A stretch of DNA of 64,000 bases, taken from assembly GCA_021785655.1 (NCBI GenBank), contig JAJYET010000001.1:62001-126000 (forward strand), read 5' to 3'. Below, piece after piece: positions 1 to 7,858 of this stretch; the first letter of the stretch is position 1, and every line of letters begins with the position of its first letter. A program made the translations under genes and the position numbers. Source of the DNA: a bacterium (GTDB lineage: Bacteria; Chloroflexota; Dormibacteria; Aeolococcales; Bog-877). A model generated the notes under the pieces. It saw only the letters and a list, made by a program, of their open reading frames with translations. It was not told where the DNA came from and did no database searches.

Positions 1-77
1 AGGTTCGTCTCACTTACCAGCCGACGGAGGGCCGGGGTGCGGCGAAGCCGCCGAGGGCGATCGTCTGGAAAGGACAT
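1..77 (-). CDS. hemB: HemB, porphobilinogen synthase (N-terminal 25 codons only)
   Basis: Only the first 25 codons lie in the window; the gene runs off the left edge. Translation from ATG at 77 gives MSFPDDRPRRLRRTPALRRL and then VSETN. This is the typical N-terminus of bacterial 5-aminolevulinate dehydratase, where the segment RPRRLRRTPALRRLV is well conserved. HemB condenses two 5-aminolevulinate molecules to porphobilinogen in the cytoplasm. The start lies one base after the hemD stop codon, so the gene is the next member of the hemA-hemC-hemD operon and is probably translationally coupled. The identification rests on this short segment plus context. Confidence 0.85.
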   Translation of the reverse strand, partial: MSFPDDRPRRLRRTPALRRLVSETN

Positions 78-78
78 C

Positions 79-843
79 TCAGCGGGTATTGTCGTTTACT
101 GAGGCGGCCTCCATCGCCGCCACCAGACCCGGCAGTGAGTGAACCGGAGCCACCACGGCGGGCCCCATGCTGAGTGCCTCGGCGGTCTTGGCGGTGACCG
201 GGCCGATGCAGGCCACCCGCGAGGCGGGGGGAAGTGTCCGCCCCGGGGTCAGCTCCGCGTAGCCCCGGACGGTGCTGGAGCTGGTGAAGGTGACCCAATC
301 CGGGGGAGCGTCGAGAAGCAGCTGGTGGAGCGCGGGGGCTGAGGCGTGGGCGGCTGCAGCGCGGTAGAGGGCGACCTCGGTTATCTCGGCCCCAGCCCTC
401 TCAAGGGCCCTGGGCAGGACGTCCCGAGCGCCTTCGGCACGGGGCAGGAGAACACGGCGGCCGCGGACTCCGGAAGCCACCATCGCTTCCGCCAGGGACT
501 CCGCCAGAAACTCCTGCGGCAGGGGCCCCGGCGTCCAGCCGAGCTCCCGGGCCGCGGCGGCGGTCCCCGGCCCGATCGCGAACAGCTCAGTACCCGAGCC
601 GGAGGGGCGCTCGAGAGCCAGGAACCGCACCGCATTGGCGCTGGTGAAGGCGATGATGTCGTAGTGGCCCGACCGCACCTGAGCCCGTAATGCCTCCATC
701 CCCGCCGGGCTGACCAGCGGGGTCAGACTGATGACCGGGAGGGTGATCGGCTCGGCGCCGACTGCCCTGAGCAACGCGCCCAGGCCACCATCCTCCGGCT
801 CCGGGCGGGTCACGAGGACCCGGGCCCCGCGAAGGCGGCTCAC
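79..843 (-). CDS. hemD: HemD, uroporphyrinogen-III synthase
   Basis: This 254-residue protein closes and isomerises hydroxymethylbilane to uroporphyrinogen III. It has the two-lobed HemD pattern: an N-terminal RGARVLVTRPEPEDGG, a central linker with FAIGPGTAAAARELG, and a second-lobe segment DWVTFTSSSTVRG followed by VACIGPVTAKTAEA. The frame is open upstream of hemC, but the true start is GTG at 843, which overlaps the hemC stop as GTGA. It sits between hemC and hemB in one operon. HemD sequences diverge strongly, but context and both lobes make the call firm. Confidence 0.93.
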   Translation of the reverse strand: MSRLRGARVLVTRPEPEDGGLGALLRAVGAEPITLPVISLTPLVSPAGMEALRAQVRSGHYDIIAFTSANAVRFLALERPSGSGTELFAIGPGTAAAARELGWTPGPLPQEFLAESLAEAMVASGVRGRRVLLPRAEGARDVLPRALERAGAEITEVALYRAAAAHASAPALHQLLLDAPPDWVTFTSSSTVRGYAELTPGRTLPPASRVACIGPVTAKTAEALSMGPAVVAPVHSLPGLVAAMEAASVNDNTR

Positions 844-1721
844 CCCGGGGCGCCCAGCCTTCCCACCAGCTCGCCGAGGGCATCCTGGGCCAGGAGGTCG
901 GGCACGACGGCGGCCTCCCTCCGCAGGCCGGCTCCGTCGGCGGAGTAGGCGGCCGAGACCAGCCACCCACCGGCCGGGATCGGCTCGGCGAGCGCGCCCA
1001 GCGCCAGCTGGCAGCCTCCGCCCATCCGCCCCAGAAGGCGCCGCTCGGCCTCCACGGCGAGCCGGGTGGGTGGGTGGTCGAGGGCAGCCAGCACCTCGAG
1101 CCAGCCGCTGTCAGCCCGCGCCTCCACCGCGATCGCGCCCTGGCCGGCGGCCGGGGTGCACTCGCTGTGGGGATCTAGTGGCTGGGCCCGGCCGAGCAGC
1201 CCGAGCCGGAGGAGGCCGGCTGCGGCGACCACCACCCCATCCACGTCTCCCTGGTCGACCAGGCGGAGACGGGTGGGCACGTTGCCCCGGATCCTCGGGA
1301 AGTTGAGGTCGGGTCGCACCGCCCTCAGCTGGGCCGTCCGACGGGGCGAGGAGGTCCCGAGGCGGCAGCCTGGGGGCAGCTCGAGCCAGGGGATTCGGGC
1401 ACGGGTGACCACCGCGTCGCGGAAATCCGCGCGCTCCAGATAGGCCGGCACGGTGAGACCCGCCGGGGTCGAGGTCGGCAGGTCCTTGGCGCTGTGCACC
1501 GCGGCGTCGATCGAGCCTGCGGCGAGCTCCTGCTGCAGCCGGGAGGTGAACCAGCCGCCTGCCCGCGGGTCCGTGAGGGTGGCCTCCGGGGCCAGGTCCC
1601 CGTCGCTCTGGATGACCCGCACCACGGCCTCGGGAGCTGAGCGGAGGCGGCGCAGCGCCTCCACCACCAGATTGGCCTGCGCCAGGGCCAGCTGGCTCCC
1701 CCTGGTGCCCAGCACGATCAA
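840..1721 (-). CDS. hemC: HemC, hydroxymethylbilane synthase (porphobilinogen deaminase)
   Basis: This 293-residue enzyme polymerises four porphobilinogens into hydroxymethylbilane in the cytosol. Visible family motifs are the N-terminal LGTRGSQLALAQ, HSAKDLPT, LGTSSPRRTAQL and RGNVPTRLRL. The dipyrromethane cofactor is expected on the Cys of GGGCQLALGA near residue 240. The length is normal. ATG at 1721 overlaps the hemA stop (ATGA) and the stop overlaps the hemD start (GTGA), so hemA, hemC and hemD are translated as a coupled set. Confidence 0.97.
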   Translation of the reverse strand: MIVLGTRGSQLALAQANLVVEALRRLRSAPEAVVRVIQSDGDLAPEATLTDPRAGGWFTSRLQQELAAGSIDAAVHSAKDLPTSTPAGLTVPAYLERADFRDAVVTRARIPWLELPPGCRLGTSSPRRTAQLRAVRPDLNFPRIRGNVPTRLRLVDQGDVDGVVVAAAGLLRLGLLGRAQPLDPHSECTPAAGQGAIAVEARADSGWLEVLAALDHPPTRLAVEAERRLLGRMGGGCQLALGALAEPIPAGGWLVSAAYSADGAGLRREAAVVPDLLAQDALGELVGRLGAPG

Positions 1722-2980
1722 GGGGCGCCGCCGTCCTCCACCGGCGACAGGTCGAAGACCTCCTCCACGATCCGCCGGCGCTCGGGGTCGTCGGCGTTCT
1801 CCCGCAGGAAGGCGATCGGCGGGTGGATCAGCTTGGCGGCTATGGCCTGGGTGAGGCGCTCCAGCTGCTGACGCTCCGCGTCCCCCAACTGGGGCATCCT
1901 GGCCATGGCGCGGCGCAACTCGCCTCGCCTGACCACCTCGGCGCGATCCACCAGCCTGGCGATGGTGGGGCCGGCCTCCCGAGCCGAGAGCTCCTCCGAG
2001 ACCCCCTCAACCGCCCGGCTCACGGCGCGCTCCGCCTGCGGCCGGTGCATCTCCCGAGCCTTCAGATTGGCGGCCACCTCCTCGCCCAGGTCATCCAGGT
2101 CGAGGAGCACCACCCCCTCGAGCTCCCCGGCCTCCGGCTCCACGTCTCGCGGCACGGCGAGGTCGAGGATCAGGAGGCGGCCGCTCGGGCCGCGCAGCGC
2201 CGCCACATCCCCGACCGTCAGCACCCGCGCCTGACTGCTGGTGCTGCAGACCACCAGCGACATCTGTCCAGCGAACTCCGCCAGCTGGGAGAGTTCCACC
2301 AGCCGGGCATCGATCGACTGCGCCAGGGCCTGGGCTCGCGGTCCCCGCCGGGCCACCAGGATGGGAGCGCAACCCGCGCCCGCCAGGAGCCGCGCCGCCG
2401 CCCCCCCGATGCTGCCCCCCCCGACGATCAGGACCCCGCGCCCGCTGAGGTCACCCAGACGGCGGCGGGCGGCCCCGACCGCCACCTGACCGTACCCCAC
2501 CGCCTGCCGCGATATGCCCGTCGTGCTCCGCACCAGCTTGGAGGTCTCGATGGCCCGGCGCATCAGCAGGTCCAGGTCGCCACTCAGGGTCCCGGCCTCT
2601 TTAGCCAGTCGATGGGCGCGCTTGAACTGGGAGAGCACCTGGGCCTCCCCCAGGATGGCACTGTCCAGCCCGCTGGCGACGCGGAAGAGGTGCAGCATGG
2701 CCTCCGGTCCGGTGCGGCTCATCACCAAGCCGGTCAGCTGGGCCCGCCCCTCCAGGTAGTGGAAAAAGCGCGACGTGGCCCGCCGGGCCTCGGCCGCACT
2801 CCTCGTCTGGAGGTAAAACTCGGTGCGGTTACAGGTGCTGAGGCACGCCGCCCCCACCAGCCCCGAGTGTCCCACGAGGGCCCGCAGCGACTCGACCACC
2901 TGGCGCTCATCCAAATGGAGCCGCTCGCGTACCGGAAGGGGCGCCAGACGGTGGCTTATACCGGTGACGACGAATGGCAA
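1718..2980 (-). CDS. hemA: HemA, glutamyl-tRNA reductase
   Basis: This 420-residue enzyme reduces glutamyl-tRNA(Glu) to glutamate-1-semialdehyde, the first committed step of C5-route tetrapyrrole synthesis. From the chosen TTG start it begins with PFVVTGISHRLAPLPVRERL, and the catalytic Cys is residue 50 in LSTCNRTEFYL. The NADPH domain shows VLIVGGGSIGGAAARLL, and a C-terminal dimerisation domain follows. The frame stays open to 3019, but TTG at 2980 aligns with the usual HemA N-terminus and lies just downstream of a TATACT box. It begins 46 bases after the SIS gene and overlaps hemC. Confidence 0.96.
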   Translation of the reverse strand: MPFVVTGISHRLAPLPVRERLHLDERQVVESLRALVGHSGLVGAACLSTCNRTEFYLQTRSAAEARRATSRFFHYLEGRAQLTGLVMSRTGPEAMLHLFRVASGLDSAILGEAQVLSQFKRAHRLAKEAGTLSGDLDLLMRRAIETSKLVRSTTGISRQAVGYGQVAVGAARRRLGDLSGRGVLIVGGGSIGGAAARLLAGAGCAPILVARRGPRAQALAQSIDARLVELSQLAEFAGQMSLVVCSTSSQARVLTVGDVAALRGPSGRLLILDLAVPRDVEPEAGELEGVVLLDLDDLGEEVAANLKAREMHRPQAERAVSRAVEGVSEELSAREAGPTIARLVDRAEVVRRGELRRAMARMPQLGDAERQQLERLTQAIAAKLIHPPIAFLRENADDPERRRIVEEVFDLSPVEDGGAP

Positions 2981-2990
2981 CCCGAGATCG

Positions 2991-2996
2991 AGTATA
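2991..2996 (-). promoter_or_regulatory. Putative -10 box (TATACT) for hemA
   Basis: TATACT ends 10 bases upstream of the TTG start of hemA, in the 46-base gap after the SIS gene. It would give a transcript with almost no leader, separate from any read-through from the SIS gene. No clear -35 box is seen. Confidence 0.45.
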
Positions 2997-3026
2997 GACT
3001 CTGCCGCCCCTCCCACCAAGCAGGGA

Positions 3027-4172
3027 TCAGAGGGCGATCGTCCCCTCGGCCTGGGAGGCGGCCTCCCGGTAGGCCAGCTCCTCCCGACGGATGAGGTCGG
3101 GATTGGTGCCCCTGGCGGTGGCCAGATCCACCGCCAGCAACTGGAGCGCCACCGCGGCGCCCAGCGTGGCCGCCGCCCGGGCGTCGAGAGCAGGGGCCGG
3201 GGGGATGCGCAGGGGAGGGACGGAGAGCAGCTGGCTGGCGAAGTCCGCCGGTACGAACGGTCCGGCGATGAGGATCGCCCTGGCCCCCACCAGGCGGGCC
3301 GCGGCCAGAGCCTGGCGGGTGCGATCCAAAAGGCGTGGGCCGGCCCCCGGGTCCGTGAGCACCGCCACCACCCCGGAGGAGGAGTCGACGGCCGCCAGGT
3401 GGCCGTGGAGGAAGGTCTCCAGCCGATGGCTGAGGGCCGGGGTCCGAGACCCCTCGGCGATCTTCAAGGCCAGCTCCCGAGCCGCCACGTGGTCGGCGGC
3501 TCCGCCGAGGCAGGTCACGCTGGAGCCCTTGGCGAGCGCTCTTCCCGCCAACTCGGCCCCAGGCCCAAGCTCGGCCAGGCAGCGCTGCAGGTACCCTCCG
3601 GTGGCTCCCGGGTCGAGCTGGCCGCCGTAGAGATGGGCGGCCACGTCCACACCGACCAGGATCGGCGAGAGGTACCCCACGGTGTGGCACCAGGAGCGGT
3701 CCACCGCAGGGGTCCTGGCCAGCTCCCGGACCACCCTCCCGGCTGAGCTGGCCGGAGCGGCCGTGATCAGAGCGGTGTCGGCGCCCACCCTCCGGGCGGC
3801 CTCGATCGCCGCCACCGTAGCTGCGGTCTCACCCTCGTGGGAGATCGCCACCAACAGCCCGGGCCAGGGGTCCAGGGCGGCCTCCAGCGCCTGCCGCGAG
3901 TGGACCAGCGACTGGCGGCCGGTCGCGCTCCCCAGCAGGTCGGCGAAGGCCATGGCGGCGTGCTCGCTGGTCCCGCAGCCGGTGACCGCGATCAGGGCGC
4001 CGCGGGACAGGGTGGCCGCCACCAGGGGGGCGACCCGGCGGCGCCCCTCCCCCTCCGCCAGGATCTGAGCCGCGAGCCGCGGCTCCGAGGCCACCATCTC
4101 CGCCATCACCCACGGGGGGCCATCACGCCACTCCGGGAATCCCGCGGGCAAGGGGTCGTGATCGGGGCTCAT
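3027..4172 (-). CDS. Double SIS-domain protein (GlmS/AgaS-like sugar isomerase family)
   Basis: This 381-residue protein contains two sugar-isomerase (SIS) domains. The first has IAVTGCGTSEHAAMAFADLL and LLVAISHEGETAATVAA (about residues 40-110). The second has SVTCLGGAADHVAARELALK followed by IAEGSRTPALSHRLETFLHG. It resembles the isomerase half of GlmS and AgaS-type proteins, which act on phosphosugars, but it has no glutaminase domain, so it cannot by itself use glutamine. ATG at 4172 follows GGAGGT at a normal distance. It lies directly upstream of hemA in the same direction, although no functional link to heme is known. The substrate is not predictable. Confidence 0.8.
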   Translation of the reverse strand: MSPDHDPLPAGFPEWRDGPPWVMAEMVASEPRLAAQILAEGEGRRRVAPLVAATLSRGALIAVTGCGTSEHAAMAFADLLGSATGRQSLVHSRQALEAALDPWPGLLVAISHEGETAATVAAIEAARRVGADTALITAAPASSAGRVVRELARTPAVDRSWCHTVGYLSPILVGVDVAAHLYGGQLDPGATGGYLQRCLAELGPGAELAGRALAKGSSVTCLGGAADHVAARELALKIAEGSRTPALSHRLETFLHGHLAAVDSSSGVVAVLTDPGAGPRLLDRTRQALAAARLVGARAILIAGPFVPADFASQLLSVPPLRIPPAPALDARAAATLGAAVALQLLAVDLATARGTNPDLIRREELAYREAASQAEGTIAL

Positions 4173-4259
4173 CCTGCCGCACCTCCAGCTGGGGCCGCTG
4201 CGGGTCGTGGCCAGGGTACCGCCTCGGCCCCGCCACGGTAGAACCCCGGTTCCGTTGGC

Positions 4260-4265
4260 TAGGAT
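4260..4265 (+). promoter_or_regulatory. Putative leaderless promoter (-10 TAGGAT) for the DnaQ-like gene
   Basis: TAGGAT is followed by 7 bases and then GTG at 4273, in frame with the gene. The ATG at 4264 lies inside this box, so if the promoter is real, translation starts at GTG 4273 on a leaderless mRNA. Confidence 0.45.
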
Positions 4266-5223
4266 GGAGTCCGTGCATGAGCCGACCCCCGGCGGCGCCG
4301 CCTCTCCGGAGGGAGGCGAAGCCGCCACCGCTCCCGGGCCCCGGCCCGAGCGGGTCCGCTGGGGGCGGGAACGCGGACCTGGGGCCCCGGGGGATCGGCT
4401 GGCCCCGAGGCTGGGTCCTAGTGGGCCGGAGCTGGCCGAATTCCACAACCCCATTCCGCTGCTGGAGCGGCGCGACGGCGAGGTAGGCGCCAGCGCGCAC
4501 CTGCCAACTCTTGACCTCCCGCTGGACGAGGTGGATTTCGTGGCCATCGACTGCGAGACCACCGGCCACTTCCCACACCGGATGGTGGAGCTGGGAGCGG
4601 CCCGGTTCCGACTGGACTCTTCGACGGACGGCCACCATCCGCGACTGCTTCTGGAGAGTCTGGTCCACACCACCGACCACATCAACCCCTACGCCCGGCG
4701 GGTGCACGGAATCTCGCGCTCGATGCTCACCGGCGCCCCGCCGCCCCACCGGGTAGCCCTCACCTACCACCGGTTCGCCAGGGGAGCGGTGCCGATCGAG
4801 CACAGTGCAGACGCCTTCGACACCCGGCTGGTGGCCAAGGCGCTTGATCGCCCCCCACCGCGGATACATCTCGACACCTCCAGGATGGCCGGGTTCCTCT
4901 TCGGCCTCCGTGACACCATCGGGCTCGAGCGCCTCTGCGAGCGGCTGGAGGTGACCCATCGCCAACCGCACTTCGCCCTCGCCGATGCGGAGGCCACCGC
5001 CGACTGCTTCGTGGAGCTGGTGAAGATCGGCCGCCGGGAGCACGGCTGGCGCACCCTTGGCGACCTCCTGGCGGTCGGGATGCCGCCCGAACCCCGCCCC
5101 GTGGAGCCGCCGAAGTCCCGTCCGCGGATGGAGGGAGAGGCTGCTCCGGCCGGGAGGAGGCGGCGCCACCGCGGTGGCCGGAGGCGGCGCCCTTCGGCAC
5201 CCACCCCCGAAGGAGGCTCCTGA
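4264..5223 (+). CDS. DnaQ-like 3'-5' exonuclease (DEDDh family) with basic tail
   Basis: This protein of about 319 residues carries a DEDDh exonuclease fold at about residues 88-265. ExoI is FVAIDCETTG (D96, E98), ExoII is HSADAFDTRLVAKAL, and ExoIII is HFALADAEATADCF with the catalytic His and Asp. It resembles the proofreading subunit or stand-alone exonucleases of DNA repair. The first 85 residues are low-complexity and Pro/Gly/Glu-rich. The C-terminus is strongly basic (GRRRRHRGGRRRR), which may bind nucleic acid. The start may be GTG at 4273 rather than ATG at 4264. It is divergent from the SIS-hem operon and is followed closely by a membrane protein gene. Confidence 0.85.
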   Translation: MESVHEPTPGGAASPEGGEAATAPGPRPERVRWGRERGPGAPGDRLAPRLGPSGPELAEFHNPIPLLERRDGEVGASAHLPTLDLPLDEVDFVAIDCETTGHFPHRMVELGAARFRLDSSTDGHHPRLLLESLVHTTDHINPYARRVHGISRSMLTGAPPPHRVALTYHRFARGAVPIEHSADAFDTRLVAKALDRPPPRIHLDTSRMAGFLFGLRDTIGLERLCERLEVTHRQPHFALADAEATADCFVELVKIGRREHGWRTLGDLLAVGMPPEPRPVEPPKSRPRMEGEAAPAGRRRRHRGGRRRRPSAPTPEGGS

Positions 5224-5261
5224 CAACCTCCCTTCGGGTCGCGGAGGGGCTCCTTGGGGCC

Positions 5262-6329
5262 GTGGTGGTGTTGGGCGCATGGGCCAGCATCGTGCGAGAG
5301 CTGGTCGTCCCTCGGGGAGGTTACGGCTGGGTCGTCACGGCCGCATCCCGAGTCTCACGGCGCGCCCTCACCCTGGTGGCTGGCCGCCGGGAACGATACG
5401 AGGACAAGGACCGGCTGCTGGCGCTCCAGGGGCCGGCCATCCTCATCGGTGGGCTCGCCACCTGGCTCGGGGCACTGCTGCTGGGATACGGCTTGCTGCT
5501 TTCCGCAGCGACCGGTGACGCCCTGGGTGCCGGGCTGCGCCTCGCCGGGTCCGCCCTCTTCACCCTGGGCTTCGCCACCAGCAATCACCCGGGCCCGCTG
5601 GCGCTGACCTTTCTCGCCGCCGCCAGCGGTCCCACGCTGATCGCCGTCCAGATCGCCTACCTGCCCACCATCTACGCCGCCTTCAACCGCCGCGAGACGC
5701 TGGTCACCCTGCTCCAGTTCCGGGCCGGGGCCCCGGCCTGGGGGCCGGAGATCTTGATCCGCCACGAGCTCATCGGGATCTCCGGAAGCCTAGGGGAGCT
5801 GTACCGGAGATGGGAGGAGTGGGCGGCCGACCTGGCGGAGAGCCACTCCACCTACCCGGTCCTCCTCACCCTACGCTCCCCGCACCCACTGCGGTCGTGG
5901 ATCTTGTCGCTGCTCGCAGTGCTGGACTCGGCAGCATTGTGCCTCAGCCTGTGCCCATCGTCGGCCCCGGTCGAGGCCCGGGCCTGCCTGCGCATGGGCT
6001 ACGCGGCCCTGCGGGCCATATGCGACACCATGAGGATTCCGTACGTCGCGGACCCCCGTCCGGACGATCCCATCCAGCTGACCCAGCCGGAGTTCCAGGC
6101 TGCCTGCGAGATGCTGGCACGCTCTGGTTTCCCCGCCGAGCGCACCTGGGAGGAGGCCTGGCCGCATTTCCATGGGTGGCGGGTCAACTATGAGTCCACG
6201 GCCTACGCGCTGACGGACCTCTTGGACGCCCCCCCCGGCCCGTGGAGCGGTCCCCGTCAAAGCTTCCCTGGCCTTCTGATCCGGCCTCAGCGGCCCGCCG
6301 ACCGCCGCCCCGAGGCGCCTGAGGGGTGA
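5262..6329 (+). CDS. Predicted membrane protein, distantly ion-channel-like
   Basis: This 355-residue protein has hydrophobic segments at about residues 1-12, 56-82, 86-106 and 112-136, then a soluble C-terminal region of about 200 residues. The segment ALFTLGFATSN before the last helix recalls the TLGF selectivity-filter region of two-TM potassium-channel-like proteins, but the usual Gly/Asp after it are absent, so ion conduction is only a guess. GTG at 5262 was chosen because a purine-rich GGAGGGG lies 12 bases upstream; no ATG is available. It follows the exonuclease gene by 38 bases. The function is unknown. Confidence 0.7.
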   Translation: MVVLGAWASIVRELVVPRGGYGWVVTAASRVSRRALTLVAGRRERYEDKDRLLALQGPAILIGGLATWLGALLLGYGLLLSAATGDALGAGLRLAGSALFTLGFATSNHPGPLALTFLAAASGPTLIAVQIAYLPTIYAAFNRRETLVTLLQFRAGAPAWGPEILIRHELIGISGSLGELYRRWEEWAADLAESHSTYPVLLTLRSPHPLRSWILSLLAVLDSAALCLSLCPSSAPVEARACLRMGYAALRAICDTMRIPYVADPRPDDPIQLTQPEFQAACEMLARSGFPAERTWEEAWPHFHGWRVNYESTAYALTDLLDAPPGPWSGPRQSFPGLLIRPQRPADRRPEAPEG

Positions 6330-6353
6330 GGGCGGGGGCTCACGCCCCCGCCC
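6330..6353. terminator. GC-rich hairpin between convergent genes
   Basis: GGGCGGGGGC and its exact complement GCCCCCGCCC are separated by TCAC, giving a 10-bp perfect stem that begins at the stop codon of the plus-strand gene and ends 7 bases before the stop of the minus-strand gene. There is no U-tract. It probably serves as a bidirectional terminator or transcript-end stabiliser. Confidence 0.5.
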
Positions 6354-6359
6354 CCTGGC

Positions 6360-7661
6360 TCAGCCGATGGCCCGACGCCGCTCCCAGCGTCCCAGGCCAA
6401 GCAAGGTCAGACCCATGAGGACCAGCGCCGCGGTGAGGCCCACCGCCAGCCCCGCACCGGTTCCGGGCGTGCCGGTCGAGGCGCCCAGGACCGAGCCTCC
6501 CGGTGAGGCCGTCGTGACCTTCGAGGTCCCGTCGGCCTGGACCGATGTGCCGTCCGCGGTGACCGTGACCGTCACGGTGTCGGTCAGCGAGGTCCCGGCC
6601 GCCGGGGCGTAGTCGGCAATTGTGAAGGAGCAGGTGACCGAGCTGCCGGCAGCCAGCGAGGTCCCGACCAGCGTCTGGCACTCGTTGACCGTGGTGCCCG
6701 CGTAGGAGTCGGTGATCGCGGTGATCACCTCTGTGACTTGGCTGGTGTTGGTGATCACGACCTTGAAGGGCACCGAAGCCCCGGGACTGGGAGCCTCCTC
6801 GGTCTGCTGGTAGGTGCCGTCCCCATCCGCGTCATTGCTCTTCACCACGGTGAGGGTGGGCTGGCTGCCCGACGGGGTCGGAGTAGCGGTGCTCGACGGC
6901 GTCGGGGTCGGAGTAGCGGTGCTCGACGGCGTCGGGGTCGGAGTGGCGGTGCTCGACGGCGTCGGGGTCGGAGTAGCGGTGCTCGACGGCGTCGGGGTCG
7001 GAGTGGCGGTGCTCGACGGCGTCGGAGTCGGGGTGGCGGTGCTCGACGGCGTCGGAGTCGGGGTGGCGGTGCTCGACGGCGTCGGAGTCGGGGTGGGGCC
7101 CGGGCAGTTCACCCAGAACGTCTTGTGCTTCTGGGGGTCCTGCAGGAACTGCAGCTTGAAGTGGAAGCCCTCGCCGTTGACCGGGCTGTCCCCGTTGGCG
7201 ATGGCATTATCGATCAGGGTCTTGACTTTGATCACCGCCATCACCTGATCCCCACCCATGGTCTGGTTGTAGTTCCAGGTGGCCATTGTGGGGTAAGCCT
7301 TGGTACCGGGCCAGGCTTGGTCCTCCTTGTATCCGGAATGGTTCAGGTCCCCGGACCCGCTTCCCGAGGGTGGCCAGCCGTCGATGGTGAACTGGCCACT
7401 GGCATCGGCCATGGTGGTCCCCCAGAGGTTGATGTCCTGGCAGGCCAGGTGGGGATCCATCTCATGCCCCGGCCCCGGAGGCTGGCCCACATTGTCCACC
7501 CAGACGTCCTCGTGGTTCGGGTTCCCTGAACCGGACGAGCTGGAGGCCGGCGCAACCTGGCCGGCAGCAAGCACCGCCATCGGCAGCGACAGCGCCAGAC
7601 AGAGTGCCCCGGCACCAGTCGCCGCCCAGGTCTTCCATCGCCGACTAGTCGCTGTAAGCAC
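6360..7661 (-). CDS. Secreted, probably wall-anchored protein with Thr/Pro/Ser repeat linker
   Basis: This 433-residue protein starts at GTG 7661, five bases after an excellent AAGGAGG. A signal peptide covers about residues 1-33 (hydrophobic core LCLALSLPMAVLAA). An N-terminal extracellular domain of about 170 residues is followed by a linker of about seven TPTPSSTA-type 10-residue repeats. Next comes a domain of about 110 residues like DUF11/DUF7507 surface modules (VPFKVVITNTSQVTEV). The end is LGASTGTPGTGAG, a hydrophobic helix, then RWERRR, matching the plan of a sortase-type sorting signal with TPGTG in place of LPxTG. The linker probably spans the cell wall. The N-terminal domain is not recognised. 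Confidence 0.8.
   Translation of the reverse strand: MLTATSRRWKTWAATGAGALCLALSLPMAVLAAGQVAPASSSSGSGNPNHEDVWVDNVGQPPGPGHEMDPHLACQDINLWGTTMADASGQFTIDGWPPSGSGSGDLNHSGYKEDQAWPGTKAYPTMATWNYNQTMGGDQVMAVIKVKTLIDNAIANGDSPVNGEGFHFKLQFLQDPQKHKTFWVNCPGPTPTPTPSSTATPTPTPSSTATPTPTPSSTATPTPTPSSTATPTPTPSSTATPTPTPSSTATPTPTPSSTATPTPSGSQPTLTVVKSNDADGDGTYQQTEEAPSPGASVPFKVVITNTSQVTEVITAITDSYAGTTVNECQTLVGTSLAAGSSVTCSFTIADYAPAAGTSLTDTVTVTVTADGTSVQADGTSKVTTASPGGSVLGASTGTPGTGAGLAVGLTAALVLMGLTLLGLGRWERRRAIG
6874..7096. repeat. 30-bp tandem repeat array, about 7.4 copies, inside the surface protein gene
   Basis: Units of 30 bases, each ending in GTGCTCGACGGC on the plus strand, run head to tail with only A/G changes between copies. 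They keep the reading frame of the minus-strand gene and encode 10-residue Thr/Pro/Ser units. The two base variants are clustered by position, which suggests recent duplication of blocks. The copy number is likely to vary between strains. Confidence 0.95.
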
Positions 7662-7813
7662 GCCTGCCTCCTTGGCCAGGGCCTTCGGCCCCGGCGCCGT
7701 TCTTCAATTCAGCGGCGACGACCCTTCCGACCGTCTCACCCGGTCGAGCCGCCCCGCGTCCCATCCTTCCGCGTCACGCCCACATTTGGACCCTACGCAA
7801 GAAGAAACGCCCA

Positions 7814-7842
7814 GGTCACCATTACTACCCAGTGTCGTGACC
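7814..7842 (-). terminator. Possible terminator downstream of prfA
   Basis: Read on the minus strand, GGTCAC and GTGACC bracket a 17-base loop and are followed by a T-rich stretch (GGGCGTTTCTTCTT), 17 bases after the prfA stop. The stem is short. The rest of the 197-base gap 7662-7858 holds the strong Shine-Dalgarno sequence of the surface protein gene and no other feature I can support. Confidence 0.3.
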
Positions 7843-7858
7843 CGACTTGACGGCCTCG

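Noticed and set aside
6874-7096. Regular 30-bp repeats that could be taken for a CRISPR array
   Set aside because: The units are directly adjacent with no unique spacers and keep a protein reading frame, so they are coding tandem repeats.
6814-7248. Plus-strand open frame with GVGVAVLDG repeats
   Set aside because: It is the antisense of the Thr/Pro/Ser repeat linker; the minus frame has a signal peptide, a strong ribosome binding site and a wall-sorting end.
7662-7858. Possible riboswitch in front of the secreted protein gene
   Set aside because: The leader has GC-rich stems (GGGCC-GAA-GGCCC) near the Shine-Dalgarno, but I could not match conserved cores of cyclic-di-GMP, cyclic-di-AMP or other classes.
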